This document shows positions 34,325 through 42,615 of a stretch of 64,000 bases of DNA, piece by piece. The notes under the pieces are model-generated. The model was not told the DNA's origin. It worked only from the letters and a program-made list of their open reading frames with translations, and did no database searches. Position 1 is the stretch's first letter; every line of letters starts with the position of its first letter. The stretch comes from NORP240 sp965222175 (GTDB lineage: Bacteria; Pseudomonadota; Gammaproteobacteria; Pseudomonadales; Pseudohongiellaceae), in the NCBI GenBank assembly GCA_965222175.1, contig OZ244938.1, positions 4,588,001 to 4,652,000 of the forward strand. The letters run 5' to 3'. Both the position numbers and the translations under genes were made by a program.

Positions 34325-35686
34325 CTATTGTCCTGATGAGGCCACGGTGCTCATCATGTCTTCGCCCAGCGACTTGCGGCGGGCGATTTCCGCAGAATAC
34401 TGCTCGTCGGTCATGGAATACCAACCCAGCCACGCGAAACTCATCTCGTCGATGGTTCGGCCGCCGTCTCCGGTCCAGTTCCTGGCGTCGTGATTGCCGG
34501 GATTCGACGCCGTGTTGTCCAGGAAGCTGATCAGGTGAGCGACGGTTCCGGCCGGCACCAGGGGAGCCACGTCATCGGCGTAGTTGTAAATGGTGTGCCA
34601 GTTGTAGTCCCAGTGGGCACAGCTGACCACTTCGGTTTTTGCCGTGGCGCCTTCCGAGGGATAGATCAACTCCAGGCACTGGTAGGAACCCAGACCATGC
34701 ATATGTGGCTGGAAGGCAGTGATGGTGGCATTGGTATGGAAATAAACGTAGCCGTCGGTACGCACCACTTCACCCCCTGGAATGTCCAGCAGGCTTTGGC
34801 GCTGGGCCAGCTGCTTGGACCAGCGACGATACTCCGGTACGTAGCCTTCCGGATGGAAAACGATGCCCAGTTCAACCTTGGCGTTGGTTTCCACGCCTAC
34901 CGGGTGCATGTGGTAGGACAGACGAACTTCGGCATCGGGCTCCAGCAGTACGCCGGAGTTATCCGGGTAAAATTCTGCACTTTTCCCCGAGGCATATTCC
35001 ACCAGGAACTGATCGTTTTCCGGATCGTCGCGGGTGACGCCGCTGGACGCATAGGACAGGGCGTGATGTACCACCCGGCGGGAGGCATCGTCCACCGTCC
35101 TGGTCTGGATGGCCTTGATATAGCGGCCATCCTGCAGCTTGCCCACCAGGTCACTGGAGTAGATATCGCCGAACAGGTCCGGACCGGAGGCCGGCACCGT
35201 GTATTCCCAGGATACCACCACGTCCGGTTCGCCGATGCTCCACTCGGTCACATCGGCAAACTCCATGGTCGGCGGCAGGTCGTCAGGGTTTCCCTGAGGA
35301 GCGCCGGCGTCGACCCAGGCGGCAATCATCGCCACTTCTTCGTCACTCAGTGCACGATCATTTTTGAACGATTGAATACCGATGTTCCTGTCGATGTGCC
35401 AGGGCGGCATCTGACGATTGACGACCTTGTACTGAATGAGGGGAGCCCAGGGCCGGACTTCCTCGTAGGTCATCAGTGACATGGGGGCGATACCCTGATC
35501 CCGGTGACACTCCTGACAGTTTTCCTGGAGTATGGGCATGATATCCCGGGAAAAGGTGATTTCCGGCTCGGCATTCTGCGCGAAACCCAGTGATGAGACG
35601 AGCAATGTCCCAAACCCAAGCATTGCGGACGAAATTCCACGTCTCAGGAATGCGCGGCTGTTGGTAGCTTGCATGGCATTAGTCAT
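34325..35686 (-). CDS. Exported cytochrome c / PHM-type copper monooxygenase-like protein, copy B
   Basis: A 453-residue exported paralogue of copies A and C. Heme-c site CQECH at 57-61 followed by 'GIAPMSLMTYEEVRPWAPLIQYKV'. Copper-ligand layout: HH at 207-208, HMH at 259-261, HMH at 328-330, and 'IDEMSFAW' with Met 415, which matches the 'DEMC' CuM methionine of PHM. ATG 35686 has GGAG upstream; a 32-codon upstream extension is rejected. First gene of the minus-strand set monooxygenase-companion-NHL propeller. Confidence 0.85.
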   Translation of the reverse strand: MTNAMQATNSRAFLRRGISSAMLGFGTLLVSSLGFAQNAEPEITFSRDIMPILQENCQECHRDQGIAPMSLMTYEEVRPWAPLIQYKVVNRQMPPWHIDRNIGIQSFKNDRALSDEEVAMIAAWVDAGAPQGNPDDLPPTMEFADVTEWSIGEPDVVVSWEYTVPASGPDLFGDIYSSDLVGKLQDGRYIKAIQTRTVDDASRRVVHHALSYASSGVTRDDPENDQFLVEYASGKSAEFYPDNSGVLLEPDAEVRLSYHMHPVGVETNAKVELGIVFHPEGYVPEYRRWSKQLAQRQSLLDIPGGEVVRTDGYVYFHTNATITAFQPHMHGLGSYQCLELIYPSEGATAKTEVVSCAHWDYNWHTIYNYADDVAPLVPAGTVAHLISFLDNTASNPGNHDARNWTGDGGRTIDEMSFAWLGWYSMTDEQYSAEIARRKSLGEDMMSTVASSGQ

Positions 35687-36330
35687 GTGATTGAGGACTC
35701 CTGTGGTTGAAGACAGCGTTGTTGTTATATTGGATAGCCGTTGAAGAGCGGTGACGGCAGGGACCGGACTGCGAAAGGCCACATGCCCGCCTGAACTCGT
35801 TACTTTTCTTAGTTAATATTTTTTTCTTTTATCAGCGCCTGGTGCTTTTCTATTTTTACTGGTCAATTCTTTAAGGAATCTTTCTTTAGGAAACCTTGGG
35901 TTTTCAAGTCGTTAGGGCTTGTCTACAGGGCTGGCGGTCGACCTGGGGCGTTTGCCACGGATTCCGGATGTGATAGACCTGTCAACGTCAATTGGAATCG
36001 CAGACGACCTTACGTCGAATGACGACGTATACCTGTATAAGTACTTAACCTTTTACCTAATTTAGAAAATGCCACTAAGCGTGGCGGGTGTCAAGTAGAG
36101 TTAAGCTGGTTTGAGACCGGGCTCGACGGGTTGCCGGCATAGTTCCGAAGCACCGCGGACAATGGCTCGGGCTCCCGCCATGACAGTCCATCAGCCAGGC
36201 AGGGCAGGCAGTCGGCAAGAGGCAGAACCGGGGTAGGGATTATCGCATTACCGGGTTTTTCCGGCTGCACTTAAGCAGGGATCGTAAGCACTTGATGTGC
36301 AGGGATTGTCCGGTCAGGCTGACAGCCCGC
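35687..36330. other. Intergenic region between module B and the GntR gene
   Basis: About 640 bp. The part near module B is AT-rich and probably holds its promoter. A 7-bp inverted repeat is listed separately. The right end, convergent with nothing, shows no gene. Confidence 0.5.
36011..36029. promoter_or_regulatory. Inverted repeat, possible operator
   Basis: TACGTCG and CGACGTA flank a 5-bp spacer, about 325 bp upstream of module B. A partial second dyad (GTATAC-CT-GTATA) follows at once. The neighbouring GntR-family regulator is the obvious candidate to bind here; this is inference. Confidence 0.45.
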
Positions 36331-37083
36331 TCACTCGGCACCCTGTTTCCCGGTCTGGCTCGTGATGTGGAGACCTCGTTGGGGCCAGGAACGCAGAAAC
36401 TTGGAGCGCGTGCGCCAGGCTTTCAGGGCCTTTTCCCGGTCTCTTTCGAGAACGGCTTCCGCTACCCGGAGCCTGGTACGGTAGTTGGTCTGCACGATGT
36501 CCTTGGAATCCTCGAATGTCCCGGTTGTGCGGCTGACACTCACCTCGTTCCAGAGAATGCGGGAAAACAGCTCCAGCATCACGTTGTCTGACATCTTGGC
36601 CAGCAGGGTCATCTGCCTGGTGGATACCTTGAAGGATTCTTCCGGGGGCAGCAGCTTGTTGGCGCTGTTGCGCTGTTCCTCGACAAACTTCCTTAACTCG
36701 CCGATCAGTTCTTCGTCTTCGCAGGCTACGGCCTTTTCTATAATGGCGGCGACGATGGGGTCCGCGCATTCAAAAAACTTGGCGTTACTGATGAGGTCCT
36801 TGGAGGAAAGGTACTGGCTGGCCGACTTGATTGCCGTTTCGATATTCGGCCGGCGGGTGAAATAGCCACCACCCTTGCCCGGCTTGATCGTGAGCAGCTG
36901 CTCGTACTCCAGCATGCGCGCGGACTGGCGCAGGGTTGGCAGGCTGACGCCGATTTCCTGGGCCAGGTCTGCTTCAGAACCCATGTAGGCGCCTTCCGGG
37001 GTGGACAGGATATGATCACGCAGGATACTGGCTACGCGTTCCGCGGTGGAACTGGGTTTCAGCAGGGAAATGGATTTGGCCAT
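36331..37083 (-). CDS. GntR/FadR-family transcriptional regulator
   Basis: A 250-residue regulator. The N-terminal winged helix reads 'AERVASILRDHILSTPEGAYMGSEADLAQEIGVSLPTLRQSARMLEYEQLLTIKPGKGGGYFTRRP'; the C-terminal ~150 residues are an all-helical FCD-like ligand domain. ATG 37083 follows a TTG that also reads in frame. It lies upstream of module B in the same direction, and is divergent from the secreted-protein gene at 37761. It may control either; its ligand is unknown, commonly a small organic acid in this family. Confidence 0.85.
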   Translation of the reverse strand: MAKSISLLKPSSTAERVASILRDHILSTPEGAYMGSEADLAQEIGVSLPTLRQSARMLEYEQLLTIKPGKGGGYFTRRPNIETAIKSASQYLSSKDLISNAKFFECADPIVAAIIEKAVACEDEELIGELRKFVEEQRNSANKLLPPEESFKVSTRQMTLLAKMSDNVMLELFSRILWNEVSVSRTTGTFEDSKDIVQTNYRTRLRVAEAVLERDREKALKAWRTRSKFLRSWPQRGLHITSQTGKQGAE

Positions 37084-37760
37084 CAATTCACTTATCTAAC
37101 TGTCTAATTCAACGGAAAAACTCTATTTCAATAATTGACCACCGGACCGGAGAAAGTAATCAGTTTCCCTGAACCAAGACCTCTGTTACGACGATCCGGC
37201 CCAATCGGTTCTATCGGGAACTGCATGGATCAACTATCGGGAGTTGGACGGGAAGCCGGGCTTTCCTGAACTCATCTTTTCACGGCGTGCGGATTCTAAC
37301 TTATCGTCGGTCGAGAATGAATCAGTATCCTTACCAGTATCAATGCCCAGTTACACATGGTAGCCATCGTTCACCTGGTTCAGTGCAATCCCCGGCTGCC
37401 GGTCACTGCCAGGTACCAGCCTGGCAATCCTTCTTACTGCCTGTCCTTCTACCTACTTACTACCTACCTAATTTATGTATCGACTATCTATCTATTTACT
37501 ACCTATCTACCTACTACCTACTACCTACTACCTACTACCTACTACCTACTACCTACTACCTATCTACCTACTACCTATTATCTATCTCATTACCTGCTTC
37601 TTTACTTTTGCGACCCACTACTTGTCCCGCAATAATTTCAGGGCGCATCGCAATCTGCTTGCCAACGCAGAACCGGAGGTGTAATTTTAGCACCAGGCAT
37701 AATTAAATAAAACTATTAAAAGTAATAACTCTAATGACTGTCACCCGACGGGAGTTAACC
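37084..37760. other. Divergent intergenic region with heptamer repeat
   Basis: About 680 bp between the GntR gene and the secreted-protein gene. Besides the heptamer array and surrounding degenerate CTAYCTA text (about 37440-37600), it has an AT-rich stretch before 37761 that could hold a promoter. Open frames here consist only of repeat translation (Tyr/Leu/Pro/Thr). Confidence 0.55.
37507..37577. repeat. Heptanucleotide tandem repeat (CTACCTA)n
   Basis: Eight uninterrupted CTACCTA copies (37507-37562), one inserted T, then two more copies to 37577. Degenerate copies flank it. The array begins 254 bp upstream of the secreted-protein start. Confidence 0.95.
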
Positions 37761-38753
37761 ATGTCCTACCTACCTGCAAATTCCATCACACGCCGTGTCT
37801 TTGCCATTACCGGCCTGTTTGTCAGCCTTACAGCCTCGTTTGCTGCTCTCGCGCAATCAGGGTCCGGCGACGGTATCCCCCGACTGGCAAATGGCTTGCC
37901 CGATCTTCAGGGGACCTGGGACTTTCGCACCATCACACCACTGCAGCGGCCTGAACAATACGGCGACCGTGAATACCTCACGCCGGAAGAAGCCGCGGAG
38001 TTCGAAGTGGCAAGGCAGGAGCAGCTGAACCGGGATAATTTTACCGATACCACCACCACCGGTGATTACAACGATTTCTGGTATGACCGGGGCAATGAAA
38101 TTCTTGGCACCAACCGGACGTCACTGATTACTTCACCGGCCAACGGCCGCCTCCCGGAAAGGACCGAGGAGGCGAACGCGCTTGCCGCCGCCGCGCGCCG
38201 TGCCGCGGAGCTGAACCATGGCATCGAGGTACGTCCGTTGTCGGAACGCTGCATCATGGGCTTCAATTCGGGACCACCCATGCTGCCCAGTGCCTACAAC
38301 AACAACGTGCAACTGGTACAGACCGGCGATCATGTGCTGATTCATAACGAAATGGTGCACAACGCCCGCATCGTCAAGATGGACACCGACCAGCACCGGG
38401 AAGTTCCCCGCAAGTGGGAAGGCGACTCCATCGGCTACTGGGATGGCGATACCCTGGTGGTGGAAACCCGGAATTTTGCCGGCGCCACGTCGTTCATGAA
38501 TTCCAGTGAACACATGGAATTAACCGAGAAATTCTGGCTGATTGACGCCAACACCCTGGGTTACGAGTTCACCGTGAACGATCCTACCCGCTGGACCCGG
38601 CCCTGGACGGCCATGTTTCCCATGGTTCGCGCGCAGGAACCGATATACGAATACGCCTGTCACGAGGGTAACTACAGCATGGCCGGTATCATGGCCGGCT
38701 GGCGAACCCTGGAAGTCCAGGAGGAATTTGCCGCCAGCAGGGAAAGTCGCTGA
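37761..38753 (+). CDS. Exported protein of unknown function
   Basis: A 330-residue exported protein (signal peptide 'VFAITGLFVSLTASFAALAQ'). The mature part opens 'IPRLANGLPDLQGTWDFRTITPLQRPEQYGDREYLTPEEAA', a pattern I associate with unannotated secreted proteins of environmental bacteria. Later comes a beta-rich domain ('HVLIHNEMVHNARIVKMD', 'WEGDSIGYWDGDTLVVETRNF'). ATG 37761 has GGGAG upstream, preferred over an ATG nine codons earlier. Function unknown. Confidence 0.75.
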   Translation: MSYLPANSITRRVFAITGLFVSLTASFAALAQSGSGDGIPRLANGLPDLQGTWDFRTITPLQRPEQYGDREYLTPEEAAEFEVARQEQLNRDNFTDTTTTGDYNDFWYDRGNEILGTNRTSLITSPANGRLPERTEEANALAAAARRAAELNHGIEVRPLSERCIMGFNSGPPMLPSAYNNNVQLVQTGDHVLIHNEMVHNARIVKMDTDQHREVPRKWEGDSIGYWDGDTLVVETRNFAGATSFMNSSEHMELTEKFWLIDANTLGYEFTVNDPTRWTRPWTAMFPMVRAQEPIYEYACHEGNYSMAGIMAGWRTLEVQEEFAASRESR

Positions 38754-38880
38754 CTATAAGGCTGGCATGCTACAGGCTGGCGCGACTTCATGCCCTGGGC
38801 ACGACGCCTTGCAGCGGCACCCGACAGACGCCCGCAGAGCAATTCCAGATTTAATCAGCGGGTCCTCGATCAGAAGATCG

Positions 38881-39618
38881 CTAACCAGCAGATCCTTCAG
38901 TCCCTGAGCGGTCAGCTTCGTCCTGCCGACGCAGTACACGCCTGAACTGATGCAGCGAAGTGAGGTGGGTGTACAACAACGGTATTAACCCACGCTTTCG
39001 AAGTTCCAGAAACTCGTCGTCACCCAGTTTGTCCAGGCGTTCTTCATCGATGGTATACACCCCCTCCACTTCATACCGGGTGGTTTCGGCGCTGGATTGA
39101 AAGGTCAGGGCACGGGTTTTGAATAGATTGATACTGGCTAAATAGTCACAAAGCGCCCTGGACTGCAGCGATTGTCTGGTGATCTTTATTACCTGGTCTA
39201 TCCGCTGCTGAAGATAGTCAGTGTATTCCCCGGTTGCCTGAAACAGCGGCTCGCCGATTTCTTCGCCCAGCAGAGGGCTCTGTTCGTCGATGGCAACGAC
39301 GGCCTCATCCTGGTCATCGTCCAGCCGGTGCAATGACAGGGGCGCCAGTGTGAATGTCGAGGGAACGTATACCGGGTCCCATCGGGATTCCTGGCAATAC
39401 AGGTTCTGCTCCCTGGTCAATCCCATCACGGCCACCGGGACAAAATCGCCGCTTTCGCTGTTGCGCACGAACACCAGGGGAAATTCGGTAGCCAGCGTGT
39501 AGAACTCGTGAAACACCACTGGTACCAGGTGCATTGTCTTGTACTGGCTGAAATCCTGGCTGTCCTGCAGGCGCAGGTTACCGTGGTTTTCAAATCTGAG
39601 AGGGACTGGCTTTGCCAT
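38881..39618 (-). CDS. SapC family protein
   Basis: A 245-residue protein of the SapC family: 'FVPVAVMGLTREQNLYCQESRWDPVYVPSTFTLAPLSL' style segments and the C-terminal 'GVYTIDEERLDKLGDDEFLELRKRGLIPLLYTHLTSL' are typical. No signal peptide. SapC proteins occur beside tryptophan halogenases and TonB receptors in polymer-degrading marine and freshwater bacteria; their biochemical role is unknown. 27 bp after the DUF6445 gene, same strand, so co-transcribed. Confidence 0.88.
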   Translation of the reverse strand: MAKPVPLRFENHGNLRLQDSQDFSQYKTMHLVPVVFHEFYTLATEFPLVFVRNSESGDFVPVAVMGLTREQNLYCQESRWDPVYVPSTFTLAPLSLHRLDDDQDEAVVAIDEQSPLLGEEIGEPLFQATGEYTDYLQQRIDQVIKITRQSLQSRALCDYLASINLFKTRALTFQSSAETTRYEVEGVYTIDEERLDKLGDDEFLELRKRGLIPLLYTHLTSLHQFRRVLRRQDEADRSGTEGSAG

Positions 39619-39645
39619 CAATCTGGTTGCTCCGGGTTTTTTCAG

Positions 39646-40386
39646 TTATGAAGCAGTAGTGAAGTCGGATTGTTCACTGGCGCTCGTGAATTTATCAGCC
39701 TCCAGCTGGAAAAAGGAGGCTACGGTCAGGCGTCCGGTGGTGACATCGGCTTCATGGCTCTGCGGAGAGTCAAGTATCGCACAATGGAGAAGGTTGGAAG
39801 GATAAAGTACCAGCCGATTGAAATGCGCATCAACAGTCAGTTCCCTGCGGTAAAACTTCGTGTCATCCACCAGGTAGCCCCTGTGTTCCTCCGGGTAATC
39901 GTGAACCTGCTGCAGCATTTCGGGGATCACTTCGCGATTCTGCTCCCGGACTCTCACCAGGTTTCGCGGCAGGTATCGGTAGAACGCCGTTCCGCCGTGG
40001 GGCGGTCCGCACAGGTAGTGAACGGCGGCATATTGACTGTCGTTGACCGAATCGACGTGGGGTATTTTTTGCGACGCCCCCAGCCTGCCGGGATCCAGCG
40101 TGGTCAGTGAAAGCATGCTGCGGTGCACGGCAATTACCGAAACGCCGTAGATGAATTCCACGATTTTCTGCAGCACACGATCATAGGAGCGGGGCAGGCG
40201 ATCGCGGATACCCGGGTACGCGGTTCTGTCATCACCTACCTGTCCGAAGTAAGCTTTCTGCTGCGCGTAATGCAGCAGCTGTTCGGCGTTTTCCAGAAAA
40301 TCATCGACGACATGAACTGATACGTCGGGGTCGGGATGCCTGGCCTTCTCGACGTTGACCGCCGGATTCAGTATATACTCTGTCAT
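39646..40386 (-). CDS. DUF6445-like protein, possible 2OG-Fe(II) oxygenase fold
   Basis: A 246-residue protein. 'VHVVDDFLENAEQLLHYA' opens like dioxygenases of the prolyl-hydroxylase class; 'IPHVDSVNDSQYAAVHYLCGPPHGGTAFYRY' gives HxD, 'LYPSNLLHCAILD' the distal His, and 'GRLTVASFF' the 2-oxoglutarate Arg. This fits the DUF6445 family found beside tryptophan halogenases. In tandem with sapC and divergent from the halogenase. Confidence 0.75.
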   Translation of the reverse strand: MTEYILNPAVNVEKARHPDPDVSVHVVDDFLENAEQLLHYAQQKAYFGQVGDDRTAYPGIRDRLPRSYDRVLQKIVEFIYGVSVIAVHRSMLSLTTLDPGRLGASQKIPHVDSVNDSQYAAVHYLCGPPHGGTAFYRYLPRNLVRVREQNREVIPEMLQQVHDYPEEHRGYLVDDTKFYRRELTVDAHFNRLVLYPSNLLHCAILDSPQSHEADVTTGRLTVASFFQLEADKFTSASEQSDFTTAS

Positions 40387-40618
40387 CTGATTCAGTTTCT
40401 GTAATTCAAGGTGCAGGTGACTCGATCAGGAACATTGGTCCGGGAATTTTAAATGAGATCGTAGTTTGATTTTTTACGGAGCGTACCCTGGACAAATTGT
40501 ACCGATGGATTGAATAGTCAAAATCCAGCGAAGTCAACCGGACCCGGTAGATTTTTCCTGCCCTGGACTTCGCCGAATGTCAGAGCGGGAAGCAGGACCG
40601 GCACGAGGAGTTTCAACA

Positions 40619-42145
40619 TTGGACAATAATATCAGGCACATTGTTGTAGTCGGTGGTGGCACCGCAGGTTGGATGTCCGCCGCCGCCCTGGCCCGGGTTC
40701 TGGATACCCGGAATTGCCGGATCACGTTGGTTGAATCCGAGCAGATCGGCACCGTGGGCGTGGGTGAGGCAACTATTCCGCCAATAGTGGAATTTAACAA
40801 AATGCTGGGCATCAATGTCGACGAAATGCTGAGTGCGACACAAGGCACGTTTAAACTCGGCATCGAATTTCATAACTGGGGGAAGAAAGGCGATGTCTAC
40901 ATGCATCCCTTTGGCCTGTTTGGTCGGGTCATTCAAAACGTTCAATTCTGGCATTACTGGAAGAAAGCCCATGACCTTGGCCTGTCCCCCGGACTGGATG
41001 CCTACTCGTTGAACTGGGTGGCAGCCAAACAGAACCGGTTTATGCGTTCGAGTAATGTAAAAAATTCTCCATTGTCAAATATTCCCTATGCCTACCACTT
41101 TGACGCCAGCCTGTACGCTCTTTACTTACGCAAGTTCAGTGAAAAGCTGGGGGTGAATCGCATCGAAGGCCTGGTGGAGCAGGTGATGCAGGACCCGGCC
41201 ACGGGTTTTATCACCGGAATCCAGTTGCAGGACGGGGCCAGGGTGGAGGGTGATTTTTTTATCGATTGCTCCGGTTTTCGCGGCCTGTTGATAGAACAGT
41301 GCCTGCAGACCGGATACGAGGACTGGAGCCATTATTTGCCCTGTAACAGCGCCCAGGCCGTACCTGCCGAGCCGATTCATCCCAAGCCCCCCTATACCAA
41401 GGCCATTGCCCATGACATCGGCTGGCAGTGGCAGATTCCGCTGCAACACAGAACCGGGAACGGCATCGTCTACAGTAACCAATTCGGTACGGACGAGCAG
41501 GCCAGGGATACGCTACTGGCAAACCTGCCTTCTGCCGCATTGGATGAACCGCGCCAGCTGCGGTTCGTTACCGGCAAACGGAAAAAAGCCTGGAATAAAA
41601 ACTGCCTGGCCGTGGGCCTTTCCGGCGGCTTTATGGAGCCTCTTGAGTCCACCAGCATACATTTCATTCAATCCGCGATTACGCGTTTTTTTTCGCTGTT
41701 TCCACGTCGTACGGGGTTCGAAGCTGAAATGAATCGTTTCAATCGGCTCACGGATAACGAGTTTCTCTCCGTACGTGATTTTTTGATCCTGCATTACAAG
41801 GCGACGACCCGTGACGACTCAGAATTGTGGAATTATTGTCGCAACATGGAGATTCCTGATTCACTGCAGTCGAAATTGGAACTTTACCGGTCTGGCTCCT
41901 GGCTGGAACGCGATAAACAGGAATTGTTCGGCCAGGACAGCTGGCTGGCCGTGCTGCACGGTCAGCATATCGAAGCCAGAAGCTATAGCCCGTTGGTGGA
42001 TAAAGTGCCGGTGGAAAAACTGGACGGTATGCTGCGGGATATCCGGCAGGTGATCGGACAATGTGCGTCGGCGATGCCCCGGCACGAGGATTTTATTGGT
42101 CGGGCGTGTGCCGCGACTCCTCCTGACGCTGCCGCGAATGGCTGA
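40619..42145 (+). CDS. Flavin-dependent tryptophan halogenase-like protein
   Basis: A 508-residue flavoprotein. FAD-binding GGGTAGW at 12-18, the catalytic Lys in 'QGTFKLGIEFHNW' at 79 (the position of PrnA's Lys79), 'GWQWQIP' at 268-274 matching the WxWxIP halogenase motif, and 'GGFMEPLESTSIHFIQ'. I choose TTG 40619, with GAGGAG just upstream, over ATG 40577, which has no ribosome site. Homologues clustered with SapC/DUF6445/TonB receptors are usually of unknown substrate, so halogenation is not certain. Confidence 0.88.
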   Translation: MDNNIRHIVVVGGGTAGWMSAAALARVLDTRNCRITLVESEQIGTVGVGEATIPPIVEFNKMLGINVDEMLSATQGTFKLGIEFHNWGKKGDVYMHPFGLFGRVIQNVQFWHYWKKAHDLGLSPGLDAYSLNWVAAKQNRFMRSSNVKNSPLSNIPYAYHFDASLYALYLRKFSEKLGVNRIEGLVEQVMQDPATGFITGIQLQDGARVEGDFFIDCSGFRGLLIEQCLQTGYEDWSHYLPCNSAQAVPAEPIHPKPPYTKAIAHDIGWQWQIPLQHRTGNGIVYSNQFGTDEQARDTLLANLPSAALDEPRQLRFVTGKRKKAWNKNCLAVGLSGGFMEPLESTSIHFIQSAITRFFSLFPRRTGFEAEMNRFNRLTDNEFLSVRDFLILHYKATTRDDSELWNYCRNMEIPDSLQSKLELYRSGSWLERDKQELFGQDSWLAVLHGQHIEARSYSPLVDKVPVEKLDGMLRDIRQVIGQCASAMPRHEDFIGRACAATPPDAAANG

Positions 42146-42615
42146 AGCAGTGAAGGACTGGCGGCCTGGCCAGGACGCTGGCCAGGTCGGGAAATTTCGT
42201 CATTTGTCAGATTACGGCGCACGGAAAAGAGGCGATAAGTGTTAAATGTTAAATATCCTTTAGAAGTTCTTCTCAGCATTGCAGACTTGTGGTAGATTTT
42301 GCCGAGTGCTTTGATTCGAAAGAATCGATGCTTGGCAGTATGCTGGTGATACTGGTGCTTATACTGGTACTTATTGTTGGTACATATAGTGGTATAGGTG
42401 CCTGTATTGGTGAATGTTTTGGTAATTTTTTACCCTGAACCCACTACTGGAATTACTACAGCCAATACAAATTCAGTCAATACTATCAATACCATGGTCG
42501 CCTTAATCGGAGTCGGTAGATTGCCGTTTCTCCAATTAAAATAACTAAAAGCCTCCCTCGTCACTGTTGCCATAATCCACGAACAGTGCGGAGTGAAAGG
42601 CCAGGAGAAGATGTA
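42146..42615. other. Leader region of the TonB receptor with degenerate repeat and small frame
   Basis: 470 bp. A dyad TTGATTC-GAA-AGAATCGA lies at 42311-42328. From 42343 to 42424 the text repeats TGGTR about every 12 bp. This encodes a 36-codon frame (42328-42438, ATG to TGA) with a strongly hydrophobic first half. The receptor promoter should be in this interval. Confidence 0.5.
42343..42424. repeat. Degenerate ~12-bp repeat (YTGGTR)
   Basis: CTGGTG, CTGGTG, CTGGTA, TTGGTA, GTGGTA, TTGGTG and TTGGTA recur at 42343, 42352, 42364, 42377, 42389, 42407 and 42419, separated mostly by TATA/CTTAT-like spacers. Confidence 0.6.

Noticed and set aside
37507..37577. CRISPR array
   Set aside because: Contiguous 7-bp units with no spacers; none of the other arrays has spacers either.
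37287..37706. Several Tyr/Leu/Pro/Thr-rich frames
   Set aside because: They are translations of the heptamer repeat in different frames.
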